Assembly (NCBI RefSeq): GCF_019504385.1
Contig: NZ_CP080590.1
Coordinates: forward strand, 1,592,001-1,656,000
Direction of reading: 5' to 3'
Source: Devosia salina
GTDB lineage: Bacteria > Pseudomonadota > Alphaproteobacteria > Rhizobiales > Devosiaceae
Length of the DNA stretch: 64,000 nt
Of this stretch, positions 34,480-43,054 are shown in pieces. The translations under genes and the position numbers were made by a program. Every line of letters begins with the position of its first letter. Positions within the stretch are counted from its first letter, which is position 1. The notes beneath the pieces are model-generated. The model worked only from the letters and a program-made list of their open reading frames with translations. It was not told where the DNA came from and did not search any database.

Positions 34480-34555
34480 GGGCGATTAGCTCAGCTGGTA
34501 GAGCGCCTCGTTTACACCGAGGATGTCGGCGGTTCGAGTCCGTCATCGCCCACCA
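34480..34555 (+). tRNA. tRNA-Val (anticodon UAC), CCA encoded
   Basis: Acceptor GGGCGAT pairs with ATCGCCC; D-arm AGCTCAGCTGGTAGAGC; anticodon arm CCTCG-TTTACAC-CGAGG with anticodon TAC; T-arm GGTTCGAGTCC. Discriminator A and CCA are encoded. 76 nt. The 269-bp gap to tRNA-Asp shows no gene. Confidence 0.97.
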
Positions 34556-34824
34556 TTCCCCCCGCGATATCCGCTTGCGCGCCCGAGGGCGCGAGTGCCG
34601 CCGCGGTGCGCGCCTCCCACCTTTCTCAACGATGACACCGGCACAGTGTGGCTCAGAGTTCGCTTGAGCTTTCGCCGCTTTCCCATTGAGAGAAAAAAGT
34701 TTTCCACAGCCCCGATCCAGGTTTTCGAATTTTCTGCGACAGAATGCGGCGAGGGCGCTTGACTTCACAATAGGCGCCCAGTACATGGACGCCACGTTGC
34801 GCGAACGACTTGTTCGCAAGCGCT

Positions 34825-34901
<77 letters not shown>

Positions 34902-35087
34902 CCCTTTCCCAGGGTTTGCGCAGCTTCCCCCCCATGAAGTTTCAGTTTCCGGTCTGACAGCGTTTCAACGTTGCGAAGGCGTTGTGTTCTTCGCAGAGCG
35001 GCCTCCGCTTTTCCCGCCGACCTCGGCATGCTGCACGAATGCTCTGATGGTGGGACCTACCACCGCACGAGGCAGCGCAGACCGGGC

Positions 35088-35195
35088 CTAGCGTTTGAAC
35101 ACGACACCACCAATCCAGCCGATGAACAATGCCAGGACAACACAGGCCAAGCCGTAGAGCACTGGAAACTGGCCGACGGCAAGTGAGGCTCTCAT
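35088..35195 (-). CDS. Candidate single-pass membrane miniprotein behind dabA
   Basis: A 35-residue frame starts at the ATG at 35195, 39 bp after the dabA stop codon on the same strand. The product has a short N-terminus (MRASLAVGQFP) followed by one clear membrane segment (LYGLACVVLALFIGWIGGVVF) and a basic C-terminus (KR). This is the layout of small accessory subunits of membrane complexes. No good ribosome site precedes the ATG, which lowers confidence. Translational coupling to dabA, or chance, are the alternatives. I know no family. Confidence 0.35.
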   Translation of the reverse strand: MRASLAVGQFPVLYGLACVVLALFIGWIGGVVFKR

Positions 35196-35234
35196 CAAGG
35201 ACAAGATGCGACGAGTTGACGGATAAGGGCTTCA

Positions 35235-37613
35235 TCAGGCCGCCCGATCTGCCTTCATTTCGTCGGCCCATGCCAGGCCGGGGAGGTAGCGGCCAGTGAC
35301 CTTGCCATCCTCAATCGCGAAGAGGTGCAGCCAGGTGTTGTCGAAGAGCGCGCGCACCTCTGCGTGACGGTCGAGCACGTCCAGGATTGCAGCTTTCGGG
35401 GCCTCGATCATCACCGTCAGGCGCAGGGGCTCATGCATCAGCTGTTCTCCGTCATGGATTGTCTGCCAGGGCAGTCCAGGCCGCAAAGTGCCACCATTGC
35501 CCTGCACAACGCCAATGCCACCCACCACGTTGTGGATCAGCTTGTTGCCGCCACCGAAGGTGTCAGGGGCTACAGCGGAGCAGTAATATTGAAGGTTGAT
35601 CCAGCTCGCGACAACGACGGGAGCGGTCAGGATCAGCTCGAGGGTCGAGAAACCCTTATCCTGCTTCCAGTCGTAGGTGTGAAGGAAAGTCCGGCCGCCA
35701 AGATCAGCTCCGGCTGTGACGCTGCGGGGCGCTGCGATGAAGCTCGCGCAGCCGGCCAGGCCCCATTCCGGGCGCACCTCGGCCCAGTTGACTGCGCGGC
35801 GGGCAAGGCTCTCTGACGTCGCGCCGGGGAGACGAAGGGCGCGCTCGGCCCTTGCCATGGACCCGGCAGCCTTCAGCCAACCCATCGCCTGTGCGATATC
35901 GGGTCCATGCGCCCCATGCTCGGCGTCGGCATGCAAGGTCACAGTGTCCGTCACCGTGTCGTGGAGACCGGCGATGAAAAGCGTGTCCTCTGGCAGTTCG
36001 ATCCCCTGCTCCAGGAGGCCCGCCCGCGTGTCGGGATCGTTGAGAAGCGCAGCCAGGATCCGCGCGGAGACCTCCCCGGTCTGGCCGCCACAGGCGCCGC
36101 ACTGATAGGCGCTTGCATGCGGATTGTTGGTGACATGGGCGCCATGGCCGAGCAGCAGCACCAGGCGGGCATGCCCCTTTGTCAGACTCATTGCCCGCAG
36201 CACGGCCGCTGCAATATTGGACTTTTGCGCGGCGGTCAGGCCGCCCACGATCTGGGGAGCGGGTTCGGGCTTCAGCCCCGCGGCGCCGAGACCGAACGCA
36301 TCCTTCACGAGCTTCCAGCCATAGAGCGGCCCTGCGGCCTCCACGAAGGCGAACGAGGACACTGCGGCCTGCCTGAACCGGCCCCACGCGCGCCTGGCAC
36401 GCGCTCCGATCCGGACGGCCTGCTCGGTCTTCTCGTCCGCCTGGCTCGTGCTATGCATGGTCGGTGCGAGCAGAACAGGCAAATGCGCCTGCTCGATATC
36501 TGAACCCCGGGATTTGTGGGACAGCGGCAGGCCGAAAAAGCCGGCAAAACCGATGGTTTGGATGTCGGGGGTTTGGGCCTCGAAGGCCCGCCGAAAGACT
36601 TCCGACCGCACATCGATGCAGAAGGCCGCCTGAACCGCTGGCCGCTTCTCGGGCCGCTTTGGCGCACCGAGAAGCGAGATCAACTGCCTTTGATAGGCAT
36701 GCTCGGCGGCCGTCTGCAGGATCGTGTCGATCACCTGGTCCTGCGTTGGTGCAATAGGTTCGGCATGGGCCGCCACCGTCGCCAGCCACGCTTCGGTCAC
36801 CTCGGGGAATTGCGCCAGGATCGCTTCTTCCCAGATCAGGCGGATCGCGAGCATGTCGGTCAGCGTTGCGTCGGTCGTGCCGCTTAGTTCCGCCTGCCAA
36901 AGCAGCCACCGGGCATGCTGCGACCAACCGCCAAGGTCCATGAGCAGCCGATGCAGCGCAGTTTCCGCGCCTTCTCCGGCAAGGCCAAGGGCAGTGGTCG
37001 CGCGCAGGATGGCCCGATCGGCGGTGTCCGGCGCGGCGGCCACATGGGAGCAGAAGCCCCTCAACCCGGCAATTTCGGGTGTCATGTCGTTTGTTGCCCA
37101 GGCCCTCCAGGAGGCATAGGCGCCAAGTCCGGGCGTCGGCGTCCAGAAAGCCTGGCCGCGGTCGAAATGCCCGGCCGCCCAGAGCCCGAAGCTCCGCGCG
37201 ATGACGGCGGGCCAGTCGATGCCGCTCTCCCGCAGGGCAAGATCGGCGACGGTCGGCAATGCCATGGGCGCAGCCGGCTGCCGGGCAAGGACGGCCCTGA
37301 GGGTGTCGAGATTATCGGGCTTCAGTGGCGATGCGCTGGCATCCAGCGCCGCCTGGAGGTCTGTCGCAAGGATCTTGCCCTCGGCTATCTGCCTGGCATA
37401 GGCGGCGCGGTCCTGCGTCAGTGTCACGCCGGCGACGCGGCCGAGACGCGCCGCAGCCTTGGCCATGTCCTCGCCTGCCTGCCCCAGGAGCGAATTGACC
37501 GCAACCGTGCCCTCGAGCGGGAAGGCCGGCGGGATCGCCCGCGCCGCAGCCTCGGCCGCCTTCAGGATATCTGCGGCGCTGGCCGACTGCGTCCAGGTTT
37601 GACTCATGAACAT
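35235..37613 (-). CDS. dabA: DabA, inorganic carbon transport subunit (DUF2309)
   Basis: Soluble zinc subunit of the DAB inorganic carbon pump, a vectorial carbonic anhydrase-like complex described in Halothiobacillus. The 792-residue protein holds the expected zinc and active-site residues: C332 and D334 in CIDVRSE, H490 in GHGAH and C505 in YQCGAC, with the 15-residue His-Cys spacing of the family. ATG 37607, two codons in, is an equally likely start because GAG lies 6 bases before it. It follows dabB by 18 bp on the same strand. Such pairs let cells grow in ambient CO2 without carbonic anhydrase. Confidence 0.93.
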   Translation of the reverse strand: MFMSQTWTQSASAADILKAAEAAARAIPPAFPLEGTVAVNSLLGQAGEDMAKAAARLGRVAGVTLTQDRAAYARQIAEGKILATDLQAALDASASPLKPDNLDTLRAVLARQPAAPMALPTVADLALRESGIDWPAVIARSFGLWAAGHFDRGQAFWTPTPGLGAYASWRAWATNDMTPEIAGLRGFCSHVAAAPDTADRAILRATTALGLAGEGAETALHRLLMDLGGWSQHARWLLWQAELSGTTDATLTDMLAIRLIWEEAILAQFPEVTEAWLATVAAHAEPIAPTQDQVIDTILQTAAEHAYQRQLISLLGAPKRPEKRPAVQAAFCIDVRSEVFRRAFEAQTPDIQTIGFAGFFGLPLSHKSRGSDIEQAHLPVLLAPTMHSTSQADEKTEQAVRIGARARRAWGRFRQAAVSSFAFVEAAGPLYGWKLVKDAFGLGAAGLKPEPAPQIVGGLTAAQKSNIAAAVLRAMSLTKGHARLVLLLGHGAHVTNNPHASAYQCGACGGQTGEVSARILAALLNDPDTRAGLLEQGIELPEDTLFIAGLHDTVTDTVTLHADAEHGAHGPDIAQAMGWLKAAGSMARAERALRLPGATSESLARRAVNWAEVRPEWGLAGCASFIAAPRSVTAGADLGGRTFLHTYDWKQDKGFSTLELILTAPVVVASWINLQYYCSAVAPDTFGGGNKLIHNVVGGIGVVQGNGGTLRPGLPWQTIHDGEQLMHEPLRLTVMIEAPKAAILDVLDRHAEVRALFDNTWLHLFAIEDGKVTGRYLPGLAWADEMKADRAA

Positions 37614-37631
37614 CTCGATTGTCCTTTTCGA

Positions 37632-39188
37632 TCAGTGTGTCCTGGATGCTTTCAGGCCGCCGATGGCGCGGTCCAGGAGGGCGTTGAGGTAGAGGCCGTT
37701 GGCGACATGCACCCGCAGCCCCGCCGTCGCCGGGTGGTGGGCCCAGTGCGGAAATAGCGCCTGCGCGAAGGCCACGAGGCCGAAAGACAAGAGCGCGAGC
37801 ACGATCAGCGCCCATTCCAGCGGGCCGGCGACCGGCGCTGCAGGCAGGCCTGGCCCCCATAGCGCGCTCGCCACGATATGCAGGGCAAAATAGGCCACGG
37901 CGGTGCCCAGCGAGGCGCGCAAGGTGTGCAGGGTCAGTGCTCTTGGCGCGGCATCCGCCAGACCCTGGGCCACCAGATAGGCCACGCCGAAAATCAGGAT
38001 CGCGCCAAGCGCCAGCGCCTGGGCAGACTTTGGCCCTGCTAGGAAGCCAAAGCCCCAGGCGACAGCGGTGAAGAGCGCCAATGCCAGTCCAAAAGACCGC
38101 GCCACCGCGCCGAGATCAGGCACGGCGATGGGGCCGGGTTTGCGCGCCTGCAGCACTGCCACCACCGCGCCCCCCGAAGAGAGGAACGCATGGGCCTTGT
38201 AGAGGGAGTGCGCCACGATGTGCAGGAGCGCGAGGGGCCACAGTCCCAGGCCGCATTGCAGGAGCATGAAGCCCATCTGCGCCACGGTCGACCAGGCCAG
38301 TGCTGTCTTGACCACGCTCTGGGTCAGCATGACCATGCCGCCAAAGAGTGCGGTGAACCCGCCGATCATGACGAGCGTCGCCATGGCTCCTGGACTTGCC
38401 TGGACGAGGGGCGCCATCAGGATGAGAAGGACACCGCCAGAATTGATGATGCCGGCATGCAGGAGGGCTGAGACCGGCGTCGGCGCCTCCATGACCTCGG
38501 TCAGCCATCCATGGAGCGGAAAGGCTGCAGTCTTGAAGACCGCTGTCAGTACCATGAGCGCAACGGCAGCATGCGCGGCTGGTGTGAGACCTTTCGCCGT
38601 CACGGCGGCGCTCACTGTGGCTATGTCCACTGTGCCATAGGCTTGCGCCAGGAGCAGCGTCGCCAGCACGAGGGTCGCATCGCCCAGGCCCCAGACCAGG
38701 GTGAATTTTGCCGCGGCCCGCCGCGCTTCGGGCCGCTCGGCGTAGAACCGCAGCAAGTGCCGCAGCGCGGCCCCAATGGCCAGGAAGGCCGCAACAAGCA
38801 CTGGCAGGCTCCCCGCCTGGACCAGGAGCAGGACCGCACCAAGCCCTGCGAGCATCCAGCCATGGAAAGCGCCCTCCCGCGCTTCGCCATCGAGATAGAA
38901 GCGAGAATAGCGGACCACGATCCAACCGATGAAGGCGACGAGCGAGGTCATCGTGGCGCTGATCGCGTCGAGCCGGAAGCCGACGAGGCCGCCCTGGGTG
39001 GAGATGGCCGCCGAACCGGCCACAATCTGCTGCAGGAGGCCCGCAAGGGCCAAGACAAGCGCGGCTATGGCCGACACCTCGGCGATCCGCGGCAGCCTGC
39101 CTGGGCGCCGGCCCGGTGTGCGGATGGCGAGGAGCGCGGTGGCCAACACGGCCAGCGGCGAAAGCAATGTCAGGATCGGCAAGGTCAT
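37632..39188 (-). CDS. dabB: DabB, NuoL-like membrane subunit of the DAB pump
   Basis: Membrane protein of 518 residues with about 13-14 helices, related to the proton-conducting NuoL/MrpA family (PF00361). The core HGWLTEVMEAPTPVSALLHAG and the LVWGLGD and AHSLYKAHAFLSSGG segments are typical and keep the charged residues expected for proton flow. ATG 39188 begins MTLPILTLLSP; an 18-codon longer frame is not hydrophobic and unlikely. It forms an operon with dabA and is divergent from a LysR gene, 98 bp away. Confidence 0.93.
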   Translation of the reverse strand: MTLPILTLLSPLAVLATALLAIRTPGRRPGRLPRIAEVSAIAALVLALAGLLQQIVAGSAAISTQGGLVGFRLDAISATMTSLVAFIGWIVVRYSRFYLDGEAREGAFHGWMLAGLGAVLLLVQAGSLPVLVAAFLAIGAALRHLLRFYAERPEARRAAAKFTLVWGLGDATLVLATLLLAQAYGTVDIATVSAAVTAKGLTPAAHAAVALMVLTAVFKTAAFPLHGWLTEVMEAPTPVSALLHAGIINSGGVLLILMAPLVQASPGAMATLVMIGGFTALFGGMVMLTQSVVKTALAWSTVAQMGFMLLQCGLGLWPLALLHIVAHSLYKAHAFLSSGGAVVAVLQARKPGPIAVPDLGAVARSFGLALALFTAVAWGFGFLAGPKSAQALALGAILIFGVAYLVAQGLADAAPRALTLHTLRASLGTAVAYFALHIVASALWGPGLPAAPVAGPLEWALIVLALLSFGLVAFAQALFPHWAHHPATAGLRVHVANGLYLNALLDRAIGGLKASRTH

Positions 39189-39243
39189 GGCTGCGCCTTG
39201 GTTTGTGCTGCTGCCCGCGAGATACGCCTTGCCTGACTTCAAG

Positions 39244-39258
39244 AAAATTACATATTTT
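39244..39258. promoter_or_regulatory. AT-rich inverted repeat in the dab-LysR promoter region
   Basis: AAAAT-TACAT-ATTTT is a perfect interrupted palindrome within a strongly AT-rich patch, between the divergent starts of dabB and the LysR gene. It is a plausible LysR operator. A strict T-N11-A register was not found. Confidence 0.4.
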
Positions 39259-39286
39259 ACGCCTTATCATTCGTTTTTATAGAACC

Positions 39287-40186
39287 ATGTCCCAGCTCAA
39301 TCTGCACCACCTCCGTCTTTTTCGCGCCGTCGCCCGCGTCGGCACGCTCACGGGCGCCGCACAGGCGATGAACCTTTCGCAATCCGCGGTTTCCACGCAA
39401 TTGCGCACGCTGGAGACGTCCCTTGGCCACGACCTCTTCGAACGGCGGGGACGCGGTCTTGTGCTGACCGAGGCCGGACGCATCGCGCTCGACCATGCCG
39501 AAACGATTTTTCGCACCGCCGACGATCTGACCGCCACACTGGCATTGGCGCAGGGGGCGCGCCGTGTTCTGCGGGTCGGCGCCCTCTCGACCTTGTCGCG
39601 CAATTTCCTGATCGGCTTCGTGACCCCGCTCATCGGGCGGGAGGATGTCGAGGTGATCATCCGCTCGGGAACGCAGGCAGACCTGATGCGCGGGCTGCAG
39701 TCGCTCAACCTCGATGTGGCACTGACCAATCTTGCCCCGGCGCGCGACGCAGCGAGCCCATTCATCGTGCGCGCCCTGTCCGAACAGCCGGTCAGCGTGG
39801 TGGGCTATCCGACGGTGGCGACCGGCGAGGAAACGCTGGCATCGGTCCTGACGAGCGCGCCCCTGATCCTCCCGACGCCGGAAACGGCACTTCGCACCGC
39901 CTTCGACGGTCTTGTTGAACGTCTCGGCATTGTCCCTCGGATCGCCGCCGAGGCGGATGACATGGCGACCCTGCGCCTCCTGGTCCGGGGCGGCGCGGGC
40001 CTCGCCGTTCTGCCGCCGATCGTGGTGCGCGACGAACTGGCCTCCGGCCTTCTGGTCGAACGCGCGCAGTTGAAGGACATCACCGAACAGTTTCTGGCCG
40101 TGACCCTGCAGCGGCGCTTTCCGAACCCACTGGCGCTGGAGGTCATGGACCTGGCCATCAGAGACCTTGAAGCGCGGGACAGCTAA
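39287..40186 (+). CDS. LysR-type regulator, probably of dabBA
   Basis: Transcription factor of 299 residues. The N-terminal winged HTH (residues 5-65) reads LRLFRAVARVGTLTGAAQAMNLSQSAVSTQLRTLE, and the rest is a periplasmic-binding-like effector domain. ATG 39287 is chosen because the frame upstream overlaps dabB sequence. Divergent position to dabBA suggests that it controls them, as CbbR-like or related LysR proteins control carbon-uptake genes. The effector is unknown. Confidence 0.9.
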   Translation: MSQLNLHHLRLFRAVARVGTLTGAAQAMNLSQSAVSTQLRTLETSLGHDLFERRGRGLVLTEAGRIALDHAETIFRTADDLTATLALAQGARRVLRVGALSTLSRNFLIGFVTPLIGREDVEVIIRSGTQADLMRGLQSLNLDVALTNLAPARDAASPFIVRALSEQPVSVVGYPTVATGEETLASVLTSAPLILPTPETALRTAFDGLVERLGIVPRIAAEADDMATLRLLVRGGAGLAVLPPIVVRDELASGLLVERAQLKDITEQFLAVTLQRRFPNPLALEVMDLAIRDLEARDS

Positions 40187-40336
40187 CTGAAACTCGTTTC
40201 GGCTGGATCCGGACAGACGGCTTTTCGGAGAGAGTGGGGCCGGCCGAACGGCAGAAACGGGGCGCGTTGCGGATGGACCAGTGAGGAGCTCATCGCCAAA
40301 GTGACAGAACCGCGGCTTTTTGGCCCTGACGGCGGG

Positions 40337-41230
40337 CTACCCGCCAAGGACCTTCCTTAGGACCGGTATCTCGCTGACGACGAAATCGATGAATGCCGAG
40401 ATACGCGGGGTCGATCTCTGGTCCGGGTGACAGAGCAAGTACCAGGATCGTGCCAGTTCCGGCACAGGTGGGAGCACCTGGATGAGGTCCGGCTCGGTGT
40501 CGGCGATGGCGGTTGGTAGCGGCGCCACGCCAAGCCCCGACTTGACTGCCGTGACCACGCCGAGAACGCTGTTGTTCCGCGCTACGATACGGGCTCCCGG
40601 TAGTGCGCTGGCTTGCCATTGCGTGGCGCGGTGGTTCTCCATCACACCGTCGAAGCCGATAAGGTCGTGCTGCACGAGATCTTCAATCGAGCGCGGCTGG
40701 CCTCGGCGCTGGAGGTAGTCGCGACTGGCATAGACGGCCCAACTGGAGTCGGCGATCTTGCGTCCGACCAACCGCTCGTCGCCCGGATCGCCGGAACGAA
40801 ACGCCACGTCAGCGGCGTCACCGGCAAGGTCAACGTATTGATCACTGATGACGAAGCCGATCCTGAGGCCGGGATAGCGCGCATGAAACCGATCGACAAA
40901 GCCGGAAGCCATCAGGCGGGAGAGTATCGGCTCGGGGCAGGTCAGTCGGACCACACCGGCAAGGTCGTTGGTGAGGCCGACGATCGCTCGCTCCAGGTCC
41001 GAGATGCTTGCTTCCACGTTGGCAATTGCGGGCAGCAGGCGCTCTGCCATCTCGGTCAACTGATAGCCAGTCGGGTATCGATGCACCAGCGAGATGCCGA
41101 TCCGCCGCTCCAGTTCGAGGATGCGCCGATGCACTGTCGACTGATTGACTCCCAATGCCCGTGCTGCCGCGAGTGTGGAGCCGTTTCGCGACACCGCTAG
41201 CAGGTAACGCAGGTCGTTCCAGTCGAACAT
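40337..41230 (-). CDS. LysR-type regulator facing a cupin gene
   Basis: Transcription factor of 297 residues if started at ATG 41230 (MFDWNDLRYLLAV), the usual start of this subgroup; a 12-codon longer frame exists to 41266. HTH residues include GSTLAAARALGVNQSTVHRRILELERRI. The effector domain has VRLTCPEPILSRL and the conserved PLPTAIAD near 230. It is divergent from a cupin gene with a 102-bp shared region, so the cupin is its likely target. Confidence 0.9.
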   Translation of the reverse strand: MFDWNDLRYLLAVSRNGSTLAAARALGVNQSTVHRRILELERRIGISLVHRYPTGYQLTEMAERLLPAIANVEASISDLERAIVGLTNDLAGVVRLTCPEPILSRLMASGFVDRFHARYPGLRIGFVISDQYVDLAGDAADVAFRSGDPGDERLVGRKIADSSWAVYASRDYLQRRGQPRSIEDLVQHDLIGFDGVMENHRATQWQASALPGARIVARNNSVLGVVTAVKSGLGVAPLPTAIADTEPDLIQVLPPVPELARSWYLLCHPDQRSTPRISAFIDFVVSEIPVLRKVLGG

Positions 41231-41332
41231 GGCCGAGTTATGCATTTCTGCTGGGCCCTTCCGCAAACTTGCGGCTCCCGTCGCTAATCTCGAGCAGCTA
41301 CCTCTGGAGCACCGCTACTGAGGAGGAGTCAA

Positions 41333-41749
41333 ATGGAAAAGGCAACAGTCGAAACGATGATCGCAGCTCTGGACATAGGTGTGACGCGCACCGCGAAAGA
41401 TCAGGGCATGGCCAAGCTGACGCCTCTGCATCGCGAGGTCCTCGACACCTTGCCACAGGGCAGCCGGCAGGAAGTTCGAGTCTTGCATGCCGTGCTTCAG
41501 CCCGGCGACGTAACCCCTCACCACTCGCACCGTTTTCCGGTGACCGTCTACGTCACCGAGGGGGTGTTCACGCTCAGGCTCGACGGGCGCGAGCCTCTGT
41601 CAATCGGGGCCGGACAGGTGTTCGTCGAACCGCCTCACGTGAAGATGGTCGGAAGCAACGAGGGCGATGTACCCGCGGTCACCATCCTGTTCTATGTATG
41701 CGATCCCGACGCCCCGTTCGCCGACCCGGTCCATCCCAACGACAGTTAA
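41333..41749 (+). CDS. Single-domain cupin
   Basis: Small beta-barrel protein of 138 residues. The cupin metal motif is HHSHRFPVTVYVTEG (GDVTPHHSH) with the second motif near EPPHVKM. A GAGGAGGAG ribosome site stands close before the ATG. Without a signal peptide it is cytoplasmic. It resembles stress-linked or quercetinase-like cupins, but no substrate can be named. The divergent LysR gene probably controls it. Confidence 0.87.
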   Translation: MEKATVETMIAALDIGVTRTAKDQGMAKLTPLHREVLDTLPQGSRQEVRVLHAVLQPGDVTPHHSHRFPVTVYVTEGVFTLRLDGREPLSIGAGQVFVEPPHVKMVGSNEGDVPAVTILFYVCDPDAPFADPVHPNDS

Positions 41750-41797
41750 AGGTCTGTTTTGACCCGTCCCGGCGCGACCGAACCCCAAAGTACAGGG

Positions 41798-41818
41798 CCC
41801 TCGGCTCAAGGCCGAGGG
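41798..41818. repeat. REP-like hairpin behind the cupin gene
   Basis: CCCTCGGC at 41798-41805 pairs with GCCGAGGG at 41811-41818 around a 5-nt loop, followed by TGACGG. The same core occurs at 6229-6252. It starts a 586-bp stretch (41750-42335) without an intact gene, which also holds a coding remnant and an FNR-type site. Confidence 0.6.
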
Positions 41819-42051
41819 TGACGGCCGTGGGGTGGAAACAAAGAGACAGAACCGGAATACCGATTTCGACCCCATTCAAGTCGTCCTAGCGGGCCTGACG
41901 TCGCTGTAGGGCCGCATGCCGTCCCACAGGACGTCTTCGGTGCCAGGCGCTTCGCCTCGGCCAACATGACCTCAATACAAGCTGGACAGCCACCCAAAAA
42001 GCCGAGTTTGGCTAAAACCTTACCCCCTCCATGCGTGCTGAATCGTCCTCA

Positions 42052-42195
42052 TCATCCGTCCTGGCCACGGCCGGACGCGTCGGGGCGGGGCTCGGACTGA
42101 TAGAGGCCTGGGACCCAGCGTTCGGTGACCTCGGCTGGAATATCCAGCCGCGCCGGCCCCTTGGGGTGCATGGGGGTCGTGAGCGGCCGATCGGC
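42052..42195 (-). pseudogene. Possible remnant of a thiamine-diphosphate enzyme gene
   Basis: On the minus strand a 47-codon open stretch between two in-frame TGA codons encodes PKGPARLDIPAEVTERW, which resembles the end of the N-terminal domain of acetolactate-synthase-like enzymes (family pattern GPVxLDIPxDV). No start codon, no rest of the gene and no other TPP motif are seen. It looks like a decayed fragment but could be chance. Confidence 0.3.
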
Positions 42196-42237
42196 TCAGC
42201 GCGCGTCCTCAGCCGCTGGCCGGTGCTTTGCTATCGT

Positions 42238-42251
42238 TTGATAGAGGTCAA
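42238..42251. promoter_or_regulatory. FNR/FixK-type box of the ABC-adaptor operon
   Basis: TTGAT-AGAG-GTCAA fits the FNR-family palindrome TTGAT-N4-ATCAA and its alphaproteobacterial FixK/FnrN variant with G in the second half. It lies about 85 bp upstream of the TTG start of the ABC ATPase gene, a usual activator position. A second box of this type lies at 49283-49296. Confidence 0.6.
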
Positions 42252-42335
42252 TGACAGGTTCGCAACGCCGGGCAGAATGCGCGGATGATGGTGAACCGAT
42301 AGCAGACACGACAATCGGGGAGGAGGGGCCATACC

Positions 42336-43049
42336 TTGCCGCCGCATCAACCGCTGCTGCAAACAAGCAGGTTGACCAAGATCTACAAGATGGGCGACGT
42401 CGAGGTACTGGCCCTGGACCGGGTGGACTTCGCGGCATCGGCCGGGGAGTTCGACGTTATCCTGGGCCCCTCGGGGTCGGGCAAATCGACATTTCTCAAC
42501 CTCGTTGGCGGGCTCGACACGCCGACCTCAGGCGAAGCCTGGTTCCTGGACCACCCATTGGCCAGGGCCAGCGAAGCGGCGTTGACCCGCTATCGTCGCG
42601 ATCATGTCGGCTTTGTCTTCCAGTTCTACAACCTGGTTCCAAGCCTGACGGCCCGCGAGAACGTGAAACTGGTCACCGAGATCTCCCGCAGGCCCATGCG
42701 GCCGGAGGAAGCGCTCGACCTGGTCGGCCTTGCGGATCGCATGAACCACTTTCCGGCGCAGCTCTCGGGAGGGGAGCAGCAGCGGGTCGCCATCGCGCGC
42801 GCCATCGCCAAGCGGCCCGACCTGTTGCTGTGCGACGAGCCCACCGGCGCGCTGGATTCCAAGACCGGCGTCGTGGTCCTGGAGGCCCTCCTGCGCGTCA
42901 ATGCCGAGTTCGGCACGACGACGCTGGTCATCACCCACAATGTGGCCATCCGCGCGATCGCGCATCGCGTCATCAATTTCGCCGATGGGCGGATTGCTTC
43001 AGTGGAGACGAACCAGACACGTCTCCCGGCTTCCGCGATAAGCTGGTGA
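42336..43049 (+). CDS. ABC transporter ATPase, MacB/LolD type
   Basis: ATPase subunit of 237 residues. Walker A is LGPSGSGKST, the Q-loop FQFYNLVPSLTARENV is the MacB/LolD hallmark, the signature is LSGGEQQR and Walker B is LLLCDEPTGALDSKTG. It starts at TTG 42336, behind a strong GGAGGAGGGG site at 42319-42328; no in-frame ATG is better placed. It is followed after 5 bp by the permease. Such ATPases drive mechanotransmission in the periplasm rather than classical transport. Confidence 0.92.
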   Translation: MPPHQPLLQTSRLTKIYKMGDVEVLALDRVDFAASAGEFDVILGPSGSGKSTFLNLVGGLDTPTSGEAWFLDHPLARASEAALTRYRRDHVGFVFQFYNLVPSLTARENVKLVTEISRRPMRPEEALDLVGLADRMNHFPAQLSGGEQQRVAIARAIAKRPDLLLCDEPTGALDSKTGVVVLEALLRVNAEFGTTTLVITHNVAIRAIAHRVINFADGRIASVETNQTRLPASAISW

Positions 43050-43054
43050 GAGCC

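Noticed and set aside
41806..41997. Minus-strand 63-codon frame starting MGGCPACIEV behind the cupin gene
   Set aside because: The Cys-rich start is suggestive, but the frame has no ribosome site and overlaps the REP hairpin; too weak to call.
42251..43054. Long N-terminal extension of the FtsX-type permease frame
   Set aside because: The extension lies in another frame over the complete ABC ATPase gene; ATG 43055 begins a normal membrane helix.
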